The notes beneath the pieces are model-generated. The model was not told the origin of the DNA. It made no database searches and worked only from the letters and a program-made list of their open reading frames with translations. The translations under genes were made by a program, and so were the position numbers. DNA of 64,000 nt, taken from DASXRA01 sp963737425 (GTDB taxonomy: Bacteria; Actinomycetota; Actinomycetes; Mycobacteriales; Jatrophihabitantaceae). Shown here piece after piece: positions 43,784 to 52,376 of this stretch (position 1 is its first letter; each line of letters opens with the position of its first letter). The stretch lies in contig CAVTSX010000010.1 of assembly GCA_963737425.1 (NCBI GenBank), forward strand, positions 124,001 to 188,000. The letters run 5' to 3'.

Positions 43784-43987
43784 GTGCTCATCGATTGCGA
43801 TACCTGTAGCGTGCGTGGCGAGGCTTGTAGCGACTGCGTTGTCAGCGTTTTACTGGGCAAAGCGGAAGGATCCATCGAGTTCGACGAAGCCGAACACCTG
43901 GCCGTAGGGGCACTTGCGGCAGAGGGGCTCGTGCCGCCATTGCGACTCGTTCCGGTACGAAGCACTACGCGCCGTAACATTGCATGA
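43784..43987 (+). CDS. Four-cysteine miniprotein
   Basis: A 67-residue protein from GTG 43784 with GGAGG seven bases upstream. The start reads VLIDCDTCSVRGEACSDCVV: two CxxC pairs (Cys5, Cys8, Cys15, Cys18) that could bind zinc or an Fe-S cluster. The rest is an acidic helix and a basic tail (RSTTRRNIA). I recognise the pattern as a small conserved actinobacterial protein of unknown function. It lies before the c-di-AMP riboswitch and its stop is far enough upstream not to overlap it. Confidence 0.75.
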   Translation: MLIDCDTCSVRGEACSDCVVSVLLGKAEGSIEFDEAEHLAVGALAAEGLVPPLRLVPVRSTTRRNIA

Positions 43988-44094
43988 AACTTGTCCCGAA
44001 TCATGCCGACCCCCTCGTTGCTGGGCAGGCTGCCTATCCCGTAACCTTTCCGCGACCTTCCGGCACGTCGATACCTGCACCGGGTGTCACCGGC

Positions 44095-44290
44095 GAGGTC
44101 GCCGCCGAATCGCCAGCGGCATTGGGGTTCCAGACCATCGGAGCTTCGAGGTCGGCGAACCGGGGACCCACGAGTATCACGGGGTGAATCGGCATTGGGG
44201 CCCACCGCGCCCAGACGTGGTGGACGCCGTGCCGTAGGGCTACTTCCGGCCCGAACCCGTCAGCTAACTCGGTAGGCGGACGAGGAAGAA
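44095..44290 (+). promoter_or_regulatory. Cyclic di-AMP riboswitch (ydaO/yuaA class)
   Basis: The conserved blocks appear in order: CGCCGAATCGCC (44102-44113), CGGCGAACCGGGGACCCA (44153-44170), GGGGTGAATCGG (44181-44192), then CCGAACCCGTCAGCTAACTCGGTAGGCGG (starting 44251) and GAGGAAG. This is the ydaO consensus as I know it. It ends about 17 bases before the NlpC/P60 start codon. In actinobacteria this class controls cell-wall hydrolases and resuscitation factors and turns them off when c-di-AMP is high. The boundaries are approximate. Confidence 0.88.
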
Positions 44291-44306
44291 TGGAGTTCCG
44301 CCTGCC

Positions 44307-45320
44307 GTGGCGTTGACTCGGACCCCCAGCCGTGTTCTATCGCTTCTCGCCGGTGCCGCTCTGATTGGGGCGAGCGTGCTCGTCTTGCCCCATATTGCGG
44401 GCGCCGATCCCGGACAACCGTCTGTTGGCGAGGTGACCGCAAAACTAGACAAGCTCGCTCGGCAGAACGAGGTACTGACCGAGCAGTTCAACAAGGCAAC
44501 CGGTGACGTCGCTGCAGAACAGAAAGCGGCGGACGCCGCTCAGAAGGCCGCACTTGCTGCGGCGAGTGACTTCGACAAAGCCCGTGGCCGGCTCAGCCAG
44601 ACGGTGATCGCGCAGTACGAATCGTCATCGTTCAGCCATGCTGGTGCACTACTGACCAGCCAGAACGGGCAGAGCTACCTCGACACCCTCAACACCTTGA
44701 GCCTGATCACCGCGCACCGCGCGGAGGTGCTGGCGCAGATCACGGCCGCCCATGCCAAGGCGAAGGCAGCGCAGAACACCGCGACGAAGCTGCTTGCGCA
44801 GGCAAAGGCCAAGCGTGATGGCCTCGACCGGCAAAAGCGCAAGGTCGAGAAGGATCAGGCGAAGTTCAAGAATCTGCTCGATCAGCTGACTGCGCAGCAG
44901 CAGACCACCTATACGAACCGTGGCTCGGTTCCGCCGCAGAGCGTTCATCCGGTCCGGGCGGGTACGAAGGCGGCCCAGATCGCGGTCAACTTCGCGATCG
45001 CCCAGGTCGGCAAGGCATACGTGTTCGCAGCCGCGGGCCCGGACGCCTTCGACTGCTCAGGCCTGACGATGGCCGCATATGCTCAGGCCGGGGTGTCCCT
45101 TCCGCACCTCGCGTCGGCCCAGTACGAGCTCGGCGATCCCGTCAGCTACAGCGAGCTCCAGCCTGGTGACCTGATCTTCCTGTACAGCCCCATCTCGCAC
45201 GTCGAGATGTACATCGGCAACGACATCGCCGTCTCGGCCGCAGATGAGGCTCTGGGTATCAGGTACGTCCACGTCTCGGCGGACATGGGCGACTGGGCGG
45301 GTGCCAAACGCATAGCGTGA
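44307..45320 (+). CDS. Secreted NlpC/P60 peptidoglycan endopeptidase
   Basis: A 337-residue cell-wall hydrolase. A signal peptide (about 1-33) precedes a coiled-coil segment (about 40-200). The C-terminal NlpC/P60 domain (about 220-337) has the catalytic Cys250 in DAFDCSGLT and His298 in ISHVEMYIG. It corresponds to the RipA/RpfB-like class and Rv2190c, which cleave D-Glu-mDAP links in the stem peptide. The coiled coil probably restrains activity. It is under the c-di-AMP riboswitch. Its TGA overlaps the next gene (GTGA). Confidence 0.93.
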   Translation: MALTRTPSRVLSLLAGAALIGASVLVLPHIAGADPGQPSVGEVTAKLDKLARQNEVLTEQFNKATGDVAAEQKAADAAQKAALAAASDFDKARGRLSQTVIAQYESSSFSHAGALLTSQNGQSYLDTLNTLSLITAHRAEVLAQITAAHAKAKAAQNTATKLLAQAKAKRDGLDRQKRKVEKDQAKFKNLLDQLTAQQQTTYTNRGSVPPQSVHPVRAGTKAAQIAVNFAIAQVGKAYVFAAAGPDAFDCSGLTMAAYAQAGVSLPHLASAQYELGDPVSYSELQPGDLIFLYSPISHVEMYIGNDIAVSAADEALGIRYVHVSADMGDWAGAKRIA

Positions 45321-46681
45321 GGCCGCGTTTCATTGCGGTGAGCGGGGTGGGTTCCGGCTACGGACCCGCCCCGCTTTCACGTCTACGCCGTGCGCTGATC
45401 GTCTTGTGTGCTGCGCTCGTCGTCGCTTCGGCGGTCTCGCTGGGTGTTGTGGCGACCTCGTCGTCCGCGCGTCGTGGCGCTCCGCCGGCGCCGGCGCAGC
45501 GTCCGGGCTCGGGGCCGGGCGCGCCATCCCTTACGGCCGTGCAGGTCCTGCTTGATCGCCATGCCGCCGATGTGCTCATGCGCAATCGCGCGGCTTTCAC
45601 CGCGGACCTCGACACCTCGGCCGCCGCGGCGCCCTATCGCGCGACGCAGGAAGCGGCGTTCGACAACCTCGCTGCAGTCCCGCTGGCCGCCTGGTCCTAC
45701 CGGCTCTCCGCCCCGGTCACCGGTGGCAGCGTGCTGGATGACGCTGCGGCTCGATACCACGCGCCCGTGCTGATCGCCCGCGTCACGCAGAGCTACCAGT
45801 TGCAGGGCGTCGATCCTGCGCCGACGGCGCACGACCTGTGGTTGACCTTCGTGCGTCGGTCGGGGCACGTGCTCATCGCAGGCGACGCGGATCTGGCCGG
45901 CGAGGGCGGCGCGAGCTGGCACGGCCCGTGGGACTTCGGCCCGGTCGCGGTGCGCCGGGGGGCCTCGAGCCTGGTGCTCGCACATCCCGCGGACGCTGAT
46001 GATCTCGCGACGCTCACAGCGGCCGCGGACGAGGCTGTGCGCGCCGTTACCGGAGTGATCGGACCAGGGTGGTCACAGCATGTCGTACTGGTCCTCGGCG
46101 AGAGCCAGGACGAGATGCGCGCCTTCGTCGGTGGCGCGAATACCGGCGATTCGGCCGCGGAGACCGTCGGCGACGAGTCCGATCCGAACACCGGGCTTCG
46201 CGTGGTGCTAAATCCCGCCGAGATCACGCGGCTGACCCCGCTCGGGCTGCGCATCGTCCTGCGGCACGAGATCACCCACGTCGCCACCTGGACGCTGGCC
46301 ACCCAGGCGATGCCGACCTGGCTGATCGAGGGGTTCGCCGACTACGTCGGTAACCTCGGCAGCAGGCAGCCCGTCGGAGTTACCGCTGGCGAGCTGCGCG
46401 GCGAGATACGAAACGCGACGTTGCCGGCCACTCTGCCGACAAGCCAGGACTTCAGCAGTGGCGAGCATCTGCCGCAGATCTATGAGGAGGCGTGGTTCGC
46501 ATGCCGGCTGATCGCGGCGCTGGCCGGCCAGCCGGGACTCGTGCGCTTCTACCGCCTGGTCGCCCGCTCGACGCAGCCGCCCGACCGCGCCGTCGCCGCA
46601 GCGCTACGCGACGTCGTCGCACTGAGCACGAGCCAGTTCACCGCTCGTTGGCGCCGGTACATGCAGGCCGAGCTTCGGTGA
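45317..46681 (+). CDS. Membrane-anchored zinc metallopeptidase, gluzincin type
   Basis: A 454-residue protein. A membrane anchor (about 24-48) and a Pro-rich linker precede a long extracytoplasmic region. The metallopeptidase motif is LRHEITHVAT (at about 315-324) with the second glutamate in PTWLIEGFADYVG, the gluzincin MA-clan arrangement. It is coupled to the NlpC/P60 gene by GTGA, so it should share the c-di-AMP control. The substrate is unknown, possibly a cell-surface protein or the hydrolase itself. Its stop is followed by the long-hairpin repeat. Confidence 0.85.
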   Translation: MRPRFIAVSGVGSGYGPAPLSRLRRALIVLCAALVVASAVSLGVVATSSSARRGAPPAPAQRPGSGPGAPSLTAVQVLLDRHAADVLMRNRAAFTADLDTSAAAAPYRATQEAAFDNLAAVPLAAWSYRLSAPVTGGSVLDDAAARYHAPVLIARVTQSYQLQGVDPAPTAHDLWLTFVRRSGHVLIAGDADLAGEGGASWHGPWDFGPVAVRRGASSLVLAHPADADDLATLTAAADEAVRAVTGVIGPGWSQHVVLVLGESQDEMRAFVGGANTGDSAAETVGDESDPNTGLRVVLNPAEITRLTPLGLRIVLRHEITHVATWTLATQAMPTWLIEGFADYVGNLGSRQPVGVTAGELRGEIRNATLPATLPTSQDFSSGEHLPQIYEEAWFACRLIAALAGQPGLVRFYRLVARSTQPPDRAVAAALRDVVALSTSQFTARWRRYMQAELR

Positions 46682-46704
46682 CGCAGCTGATCACCGCCCC
46701 GATT

Positions 46705-46778
46705 CCGTTGAGTGGTGCGTTACGGCTCGAGTGGTGCGTTCTAACGCACCACTCGACGCCAAACGCACCACTCAACGG
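46705..46778. repeat. Long-hairpin intergenic repeat, copy 2
   Basis: Outer arms CCGTTGAGTGGTGCGTT and AACGCACCACTCAACGG are perfect 17-bp complements. Inner arms CGAGTGGTGCGTT and AACGCACCACTCG are perfect 13-bp complements. Six-base spacers (ACGGCT, ACGCCA) and a two-base centre join them. The whole is one 74-base hairpin, 23 bases after the metallopeptidase stop and 33 bases before PimB'. It shares the layout of the copy at 33053. Confidence 0.95.
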
Positions 46779-46811
46779 AAAGGGCGGCGGGCAAAGGGGA
46801 ATCGGCCGATC

Positions 46812-47933
46812 GTGAGACGCACTCTGATCGTCACCAACGACTTCCCGCCGCGGCGTGGCGGCATCCAGTCGTTCGTGCACGAGGTCGCGATCCGCCAGCC
46901 GGCCGGCTCGGTCGTCGTCTATGCCTCCGATCACGAGGGCTCGGTCGAGTTCGACGCGGCGCAGCCCTTTCCGGTCGTGCGGCACCCCACCGGCCTGCTG
47001 ACGCCAACCCCAGCCGCGCGGCGGCGGGTCGTGGCCACGGCACGCGAACACGGCTGCACCGCCGCGTGGTTCGGCGCCGCCGCCCCGCTCGCCCTGCTCG
47101 CACCCGCCCTTCGGCGCGCCGGCGCCGAGCAGATCGTGGCCACCACCCATGGCCACGAGGTCGGCTGGGCGATGCTGCCCGGCGCCCGTCAGGCCCTGCG
47201 CCGAATCGGCACGCAGTGCGACGTCGTGACGTATCTCGGCGAGTACTTCCGCCGCCGGCTGGCCCCCGCTCTCGGACGCCATGCCACGATGCGTCAGCTC
47301 ACACCTGGAGTCGACGTCGAGACATTCCATCCCGGCCTAGACGGTTCGACCGTTCGTGGGCGATATGGGCTGGCCGGTCGCCCGGTCGTGGTCTGCGTGT
47401 CGCGGCTGGTGCCGCGCAAGGGCCAGGACACCCTGATCCGGGCGATGCCCGCGATCCGCCGCCAGGTACCTGACGCCGCGCTGTTGCTGGTGGGCAAGGG
47501 GCGATTCCACGACGAGCTGGAGCGCCTCGCCCGCGAAGCCGGCGTGGCCGAGCACGTCGTGCTCACCGGCGCGGTGCCCGCTGATGAGCTCGCCGTGCAC
47601 TACGCGGCCGGCGACGTATTCGCGATGCCGTGCCGGACCAGACGCCTGGGTATGGACGTCGAGGGCCTCGGCGTCGTCTTTCTCGAAGCGTCGGCGGCCG
47701 GGTTGCCCGTTGTCGTCGGCGACTCCGGCGGTGCCCCTGACGCCGTGCGCGACGGCGAAACGGGTTACCTCGTCGACGGGCGTGATGTCGCCGCTGTGGC
47801 GAAGCACGTCGCCGAGTTGCTGGCAGACATCCAACTGCGCGAGAAGTTCGGCCAGGCAGGACGCCGCTGGGTCGAGCAGGATTGGCGCTGGGACATCGTC
47901 GCGGCCCGCCTGCGCGACATGCTCGACGCGTGA
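46812..47933 (+). CDS. pimB: Alpha-mannosyltransferase PimB'-like, GT4
   Basis: A 373-residue GT-B glycosyltransferase. RTLIVTNDFPPRRGGIQSFVHEV is the N-terminal nucleotide-sugar half; TPGVDVETFHPG, VCVSRLVPRKGQDTLIRAMP, LVGKGR and GLGVVFLEASAAGLPVVVGDSGG are the GT4 C-terminal half. The family member Rv2188c adds the second mannose to phosphatidyl-myo-inositol mannosides at the inner membrane face. GTG 46812 fits. The convergent fadD15-like gene ends 20 bp on. Confidence 0.92.
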   Translation: MRRTLIVTNDFPPRRGGIQSFVHEVAIRQPAGSVVVYASDHEGSVEFDAAQPFPVVRHPTGLLTPTPAARRRVVATAREHGCTAAWFGAAAPLALLAPALRRAGAEQIVATTHGHEVGWAMLPGARQALRRIGTQCDVVTYLGEYFRRRLAPALGRHATMRQLTPGVDVETFHPGLDGSTVRGRYGLAGRPVVVCVSRLVPRKGQDTLIRAMPAIRRQVPDAALLLVGKGRFHDELERLAREAGVAEHVVLTGAVPADELAVHYAAGDVFAMPCRTRRLGMDVEGLGVVFLEASAAGLPVVVGDSGGAPDAVRDGETGYLVDGRDVAAVAKHVAELLADIQLREKFGQAGRRWVEQDWRWDIVAARLRDMLDA

Positions 47934-47953
47934 GGCGGGCCGGACGCCAGGGC

Positions 47954-49756
47954 CTAGCCCTTGCCTCCGCTGTAGAGCGCGGCGATCTCGTCGGCGCACT
48001 CGGCCTGAACCAGGCTCCGCTTGAGTTTGAGCGAAGGCGTGATCTGGCCGGATGCTTCGGTCCAGTCCGTCGGCAGAATGGTGAACTTGCGGATCGCCTC
48101 GGCTCGGCTGACTGCCTTGTTCGCGTCGTCGATCGCGGTCTGGATCTCTGCGCGCAGATCCTCGGTCTCGACGATGTCGGCGAGCGCGGTCGACTCGGGG
48201 AGCCCGCGCTGGTCGAGCCACGCAGGCACTGATTCGGGATCGAGGGTGATCAGCGCGGCAATGAACGGCTGGCGATCGCCGACGACCAGGCACTGGCTGA
48301 CCAGCCAGTGTGCGCGCACTCGATCCTCGAGTACGGACGGAGCGACGTTCTTGCCCCCCGCTGTGACGATCAGTTCCTTCTTGCGGCCGGTGATGCTGAC
48401 GAAGCCGTCGCTGTCGATCTCGCCGATGTCGCCGGTGTGGAACCAGCCCTCGGCGTCGATGGCATCGGCCGTGGCGGCCTCGTTGTTCCAGTAGCCGCCG
48501 AAGACGAGATCGGACTTGAACAGCAGTTCGCCGTCCTCGGCCACGCGGGCCGCGACGCCGCTGATCGGGCGTCCGACCGTGCCGATCCTGAGAGCATCCG
48601 GCCGGTTCACGCACACGCCGGCGGTGGTCTCGGTGAGGCCGTACCCCTCGTAGATGGTGACGCCGACGCCGTGGAAGAAATGGCCCAGCCGAGCCCCGAG
48701 TGGCGCGCCACCGGAGATCGCGGCGACGCAATGACCGCCCAGCGCTGCCCGCAACTTGCCGTAGACGAGCTTGTCGAAGAGCGCGTGCTGCAGCCGCAGC
48801 GGCAGTGGCACCGCGCCCTTCTCCTGCGCCTCGGAGTAGCGGATCGCGATGCGCTCGGACAGATCGAAGATCTTCCCCTTGCCGTCTGCGTGCGCCTTCT
48901 GCTTGGCGGTGTTGTAGACCTTCTCGAACACGCGCGGAACGCTGAGCACGAAGGTCGGCTGGAAGGCGGCCAGGTCGTCGAGCAGGTTCTTGACGTCAGC
49001 GGTGTGCCCGAGCACGCAACCCGTCGCCAGCGCACCGATCTCGATGACGCGTCCGAAGACGTGCGCAATCGGGATGAACAGCAGTGTCGTGGACTGGTCG
49101 TTGAACAGGACCTCGAGATCGGCGGTGACCTCGTTGACCTCGGTGACGAAGTTGCGGTGCAGCAGGCGGCAACCCTTGGGGCGCCCGGTTGTACCAGAGG
49201 TGTAGAGGATCGATGCGGGATCGTCGAGGGTGATGGCTTCGCGCCGTTTGTGTACCTCGTCGTCGGAAACGTCCGCGCCCTGCGCGTTGAGCGTGGCGAT
49301 TGACCCGCTTTCGATGCACCACACCTGGGTGACACTCGGTGCGGCGGCGCGAACCGACGCGACGACCGCCTCGTGCTCGGCGGTCTCAGTGAAGGCGGCC
49401 TTGGCGCCGGAGTCGGACAGGATCCACTCGACCTGCTCGGCACTGGACGTTTCATAGATCGGGACGACAACCGCACCCACGCTGAAGATCGCGAAGTCGA
49501 GCAATGTCCACTCATAGCGGGTCTTGCTCATGAGCGCGACACGGTCGCCGGCCTCGATGCCGGCAGCGATCAGCCCTCGTGCGCAGTTGACGACCTCGCC
49601 GGCAAATTGCGCCGACGTGACGTCCTGCCAGGAGCCGCCGACGCGGCGGCGCAGCGCGACCCGGTCCGGTGTGCGCGCGGCATTGTCGAATATGTAGTCG
49701 GCCGTATTGTGCTGGCCGGGGGCCGCCACGTTGCTAGGTACCGAGAGTTCGCGCAC
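47954..49756 (-). CDS. fadD15: Long-chain fatty-acid-CoA ligase, FadD15-like
   Basis: A 600-residue AMP-forming acyl-CoA synthetase. The P-loop is ILYTSGTTGRPKGC, the adenylate motif YEGYGLTETTAG, and the hinge SITGRKKELIVTAGGKN. The final third ends KLKRSLVQAECADEIAALY. It closely follows Rv2187. I chose GTG 49756 because VRELSVPSN aligns with the FadD15 start MREISVP and the ribosome site is then nine bases away, whereas ATG 49765 would be too close. It activates fatty acids for lipid use. Confidence 0.93.
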   Translation of the reverse strand: MRELSVPSNVAAPGQHNTADYIFDNAARTPDRVALRRRVGGSWQDVTSAQFAGEVVNCARGLIAAGIEAGDRVALMSKTRYEWTLLDFAIFSVGAVVVPIYETSSAEQVEWILSDSGAKAAFTETAEHEAVVASVRAAAPSVTQVWCIESGSIATLNAQGADVSDDEVHKRREAITLDDPASILYTSGTTGRPKGCRLLHRNFVTEVNEVTADLEVLFNDQSTTLLFIPIAHVFGRVIEIGALATGCVLGHTADVKNLLDDLAAFQPTFVLSVPRVFEKVYNTAKQKAHADGKGKIFDLSERIAIRYSEAQEKGAVPLPLRLQHALFDKLVYGKLRAALGGHCVAAISGGAPLGARLGHFFHGVGVTIYEGYGLTETTAGVCVNRPDALRIGTVGRPISGVAARVAEDGELLFKSDLVFGGYWNNEAATADAIDAEGWFHTGDIGEIDSDGFVSITGRKKELIVTAGGKNVAPSVLEDRVRAHWLVSQCLVVGDRQPFIAALITLDPESVPAWLDQRGLPESTALADIVETEDLRAEIQTAIDDANKAVSRAEAIRKFTILPTDWTEASGQITPSLKLKRSLVQAECADEIAALYSGGKG

Positions 49757-49871
49757 TCGACGCATCCTTTCAGCGGGGTGGTCCAGCCAGTGTGAGGGGC
49801 CACCGTAGCCGGTGGCAAAGGATCAGGCGACCCTCGCATCGGCGTCCGCAGTGGAATGTAATCGTAACGCC

Positions 49872-50246
49872 ATGACACAGATCGATGTCGCCGACGAAAC
49901 CTGGATAGTGGCCGACCCCGAACGCGTGGCGGCCGTCGTTGCCGACCCGGCGAATTGGCGACATTGGTGGCCAGATCTCGAGCTCGTGGTGGACGAGATG
50001 CGCGGTCCGCTCGGCGTGCGATGGTTCGTCCGGCCCTCTGTCGATCTTCCCTTTGCCGGATCGATGGAGGTTTGGCTGCAGGCCTATCGGGACGGCGTCG
50101 TCCTGCACTACTTCCTGCGCCTGGACCCGCCCGAACCAGGTGATCAAGTGCGGATCGCCCAGCGGATGCGGCGAGCCGCCGCGGGCCATCGACGGCGTGC
50201 GAAGCGAATCTTCTGGTCACTGAAGGATGATCTGGAGGCCAGGTAG
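49872..50246 (+). CDS. SRPBCC-fold protein
   Basis: A 124-residue helix-grip protein. MTQIDVADETWIVADPERVAAVVADPANWRHWWPD is shared with Bet v1/polyketide-cyclase-like proteins and their hydrophobic pocket. ATG 49872 is preferred to 49812 because it gives the fold without a tail. Rv2186c is the positional homologue. The ligand is unknown; the next gene encodes a second SRPBCC protein, so the pair may bind related lipids or isoprenoids. Confidence 0.82.
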   Translation: MTQIDVADETWIVADPERVAAVVADPANWRHWWPDLELVVDEMRGPLGVRWFVRPSVDLPFAGSMEVWLQAYRDGVVLHYFLRLDPPEPGDQVRIAQRMRRAAAGHRRRAKRIFWSLKDDLEAR

Positions 50247-50315
50247 CGCAACAACTCCCGATCCGATGGCGGCGGCGCGCTCGACGCGAAACGCGGCGGC
50301 GGTAACCTCTCGCGC

Positions 50316-50756
50316 ATGGCTGACCAGTCCACCCAGTCCATCACGATCGATGCACCGCCCGCGCAGATCATGGCCGTGATCGCGGACTTTCCCGCGTATC
50401 CGGAATGGGCCACATCGGTCAAGTCGGCTGCGGTTCTCGAAGACGGACCGGACGGCCGCGCCAAGCGGGTCGGCTTCACACTCGACGCGGGCATCGTGAA
50501 GGACCAGTACGAACTCGAATACATCTGGACCGGTGACACCCGGGTCGAATGGAACCTCGTCAAAGGCCAGATGCAAAAGATGCAACACGGCACGTATGCG
50601 TTGCAGTCGACGAATACCGGCACCGAGGTCACCTACTCTCTGACCGTCGATCTGGCCATACCGATGCTCGGCATGCTCAAGCGCAAGGCCGAGCGGGTGA
50701 TCATGGACGCTGCGTTGAAGGAACTTAAGAAACGCGTCGAATCTGCGCAGAATTGA
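50316..50756 (+). CDS. SRPBCC-fold protein
   Basis: A 146-residue START/polyketide-cyclase-like protein. ITIDAPPAQIMAVIADFPAYPEWATSVKSAAVL is the usual N-terminus of the fold; the C-terminal helix PMLGMLKRKAERVIMDAALKELKKRVE closes the pocket. The homologue is Rv2185c. It is followed after nine bases by the ArsA-like ATPase, so the two are probably co-transcribed. The ligand is unknown. Confidence 0.88.
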   Translation: MADQSTQSITIDAPPAQIMAVIADFPAYPEWATSVKSAAVLEDGPDGRAKRVGFTLDAGIVKDQYELEYIWTGDTRVEWNLVKGQMQKMQHGTYALQSTNTGTEVTYSLTVDLAIPMLGMLKRKAERVIMDAALKELKKRVESAQN

Positions 50757-50765
50757 GGTCGCGTC

Positions 50766-52025
50766 GTGCGCATCGTCCTGTTCACCGGCAAGGGCGGCGT
50801 CGGTAAGACGACAACCGCGTCCGCGACGGCGCTGCGTCTGGCCGACCGTGGCGTCAAGACCCTGCTCTTGTCGACGGATTCGGCCCATTCGCTCGGCGAC
50901 GCGCTCGGCGCGCAACTCGGCAACGAACCGGTCGAGCTGACGCCGAGTCTCTGGGCGGTACAGATCGACACGCAACGGCGATTCGAGGCAGCCTGGCGCG
51001 ACGTGCAGCGCTTCCTGCTCGATCTGCTGGCGCGCGGCGGCGTCGACCCGATCACCGCGGAAGAACTCACCGTGCTGCCCGGCGTCGACGAGGTCCTTGC
51101 GCTTCTCGCGGTGCGCGACCTCGCGCTGAACGGGCACTGGGACGTGCTGGTGGTCGACTGCGCGCCGACGGCCGAGACGCTGCGGTTGCTCGCCCTGCCA
51201 GAGGCGCTCGGCTGGTATCTGCAGAAGGTCTTCCCGGCGCATCGGCGCATCGCCAAGGGCATGCGCCCGTTGGCGGCGATGATGGGCCGCGGCGAGGTGA
51301 TCCCGCCCGACAGCCTGTTCGACGCGCTGTTGCGGCTCGCCGACGACCTCGCATCGGTGCGTGAGCTGCTGGCCGACCCGGTGGTGACCACGGTGCGTCT
51401 CGTGCTGACGCCGGAGAAGGTGGTTGCCGCGGAGGCGCGCCGGACCTTCACCGCTCTTGCGCTCTACGGCTACAGCGTCGACCTCGTGATCGCCAACCGG
51501 GTCTTCCCGAAGGGCCGCGACGCGTTCCGCCAGGCGTGGGTGAGCGCGCAGCAGGCCCAACTGGCCGAGTTGCGCGAATCGTTTGCCGGATTGCCGGTGC
51601 GCGAATTGGCCTACGGGCAGGCCGAGCCGGTCGGCATGGACGCGCTGCGCTCGGTCGCCGACGCCCTCTACGGGACGCTGCCGGGCATCGATCCGGCAAG
51701 CACGTCTGCCGCGGCGCCCCCGATGGCGGTCGAGTCGGTGAACGGTGACTACGTGCTGCGGATGCCGCTTCCGCTCGTCGAGCGTACGGCCGTCGATGCA
51801 GCACGCGCTGGCGATGACCTGGTGCTGACGGTGGGAGCGCATCGGCGGGTGCTGACTCTGCCGAGCGTGCTGCGTCGCTGCGAGGTGATCGGTGGCGAAC
51901 TCGCTGACGGGCAGCTTCGCGTGCGCTTCCGTCCGAATCCGAGCTTGTGGCCGCGCACCGATCCGGACGCGGACGCCGACGATGCGTTGCGGCCGCGCCG
52001 CGAGGGGCGGGGGAGGCGGGAATGA
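50766..52025 (+). CDS. ArsA/GET3-like ATPase
   Basis: A 419-residue deviant-Walker ATPase. The P-loop is FTGKGGVGKTTTASATALRLA with the second lysine of this class; switch DSAHSLGDALG and VVDCAPTAETLRLL follow. There is one ATPase domain and a C-terminal domain ending in a basic tail. GET3 proteins deliver tail-anchored proteins; actinobacterial ones (Rv2184c) have no assigned role. No ArsB or ArsR lies nearby, so arsenic export is unlikely. ATGA links it to the next gene. Confidence 0.88.
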   Translation: MRIVLFTGKGGVGKTTTASATALRLADRGVKTLLLSTDSAHSLGDALGAQLGNEPVELTPSLWAVQIDTQRRFEAAWRDVQRFLLDLLARGGVDPITAEELTVLPGVDEVLALLAVRDLALNGHWDVLVVDCAPTAETLRLLALPEALGWYLQKVFPAHRRIAKGMRPLAAMMGRGEVIPPDSLFDALLRLADDLASVRELLADPVVTTVRLVLTPEKVVAAEARRTFTALALYGYSVDLVIANRVFPKGRDAFRQAWVSAQQAQLAELRESFAGLPVRELAYGQAEPVGMDALRSVADALYGTLPGIDPASTSAAAPPMAVESVNGDYVLRMPLPLVERTAVDAARAGDDLVLTVGAHRRVLTLPSVLRRCEVIGGELADGQLRVRFRPNPSLWPRTDPDADADDALRPRREGRGRRE

Positions 52026-52375
52026 CCGACGACTCGGGCAACGGGGCGACCGGGCAGCACTCCGCGCCGCCGCACGGCACGCTCGGCGACGAGGCGGTCA
52101 AGCTGCTCGATGCCGTCCAGGACTGGGCTCGCCGCAATTTCGGCGATCCGGCGACCGCGCACATCGCGACGGGCGCGCCGGAGTGCGCGTGGTGCCCGAT
52201 CTGCCAGTTCATCTCGCTCCTGCGCGGCGATCGGCCCGAGATCAGCGACAAGATCGCCGAGACGGGCGCCTCGATGGTGGCTGCCCTTCGCGCCCTCGTC
52301 GACGCCGCGGCGCAATCGCCCGGTCAGGGCGGCCACCGCGTCCAGCACATCGACCTCGACCCTGACAACGCCTGA
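52022..52375 (+). CDS. Conserved actinobacterial protein, Rv2183c-like
   Basis: A 117-residue protein from ATG 52022, coupled to the ArsA-like gene. KLLDAVQDWARRNFGD leads to a cysteine cluster, APECAWCPICQFI (three Cys), that may bind a metal, and then an amphipathic helix. A position-matched gene lies beside the ArsA homologue in mycobacteria. Function unknown; a partner role for the ATPase is possible. Confidence 0.78.
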   Translation: MTDDSGNGATGQHSAPPHGTLGDEAVKLLDAVQDWARRNFGDPATAHIATGAPECAWCPICQFISLLRGDRPEISDKIAETGASMVAALRALVDAAAQSPGQGGHRVQHIDLDPDNA

Positions 52376-52376
52376 C

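Noticed and set aside
43984..44187. A 67-residue open frame that overlaps the four-cysteine gene by ATGA.
   Set aside because: Its second half is the 5' part of the c-di-AMP riboswitch, and the protein has no recognisable pattern.
50217..51842. A 541-residue minus-strand open frame.
   Set aside because: It is antisense to the SRPBCC and ArsA-like genes, both well supported.
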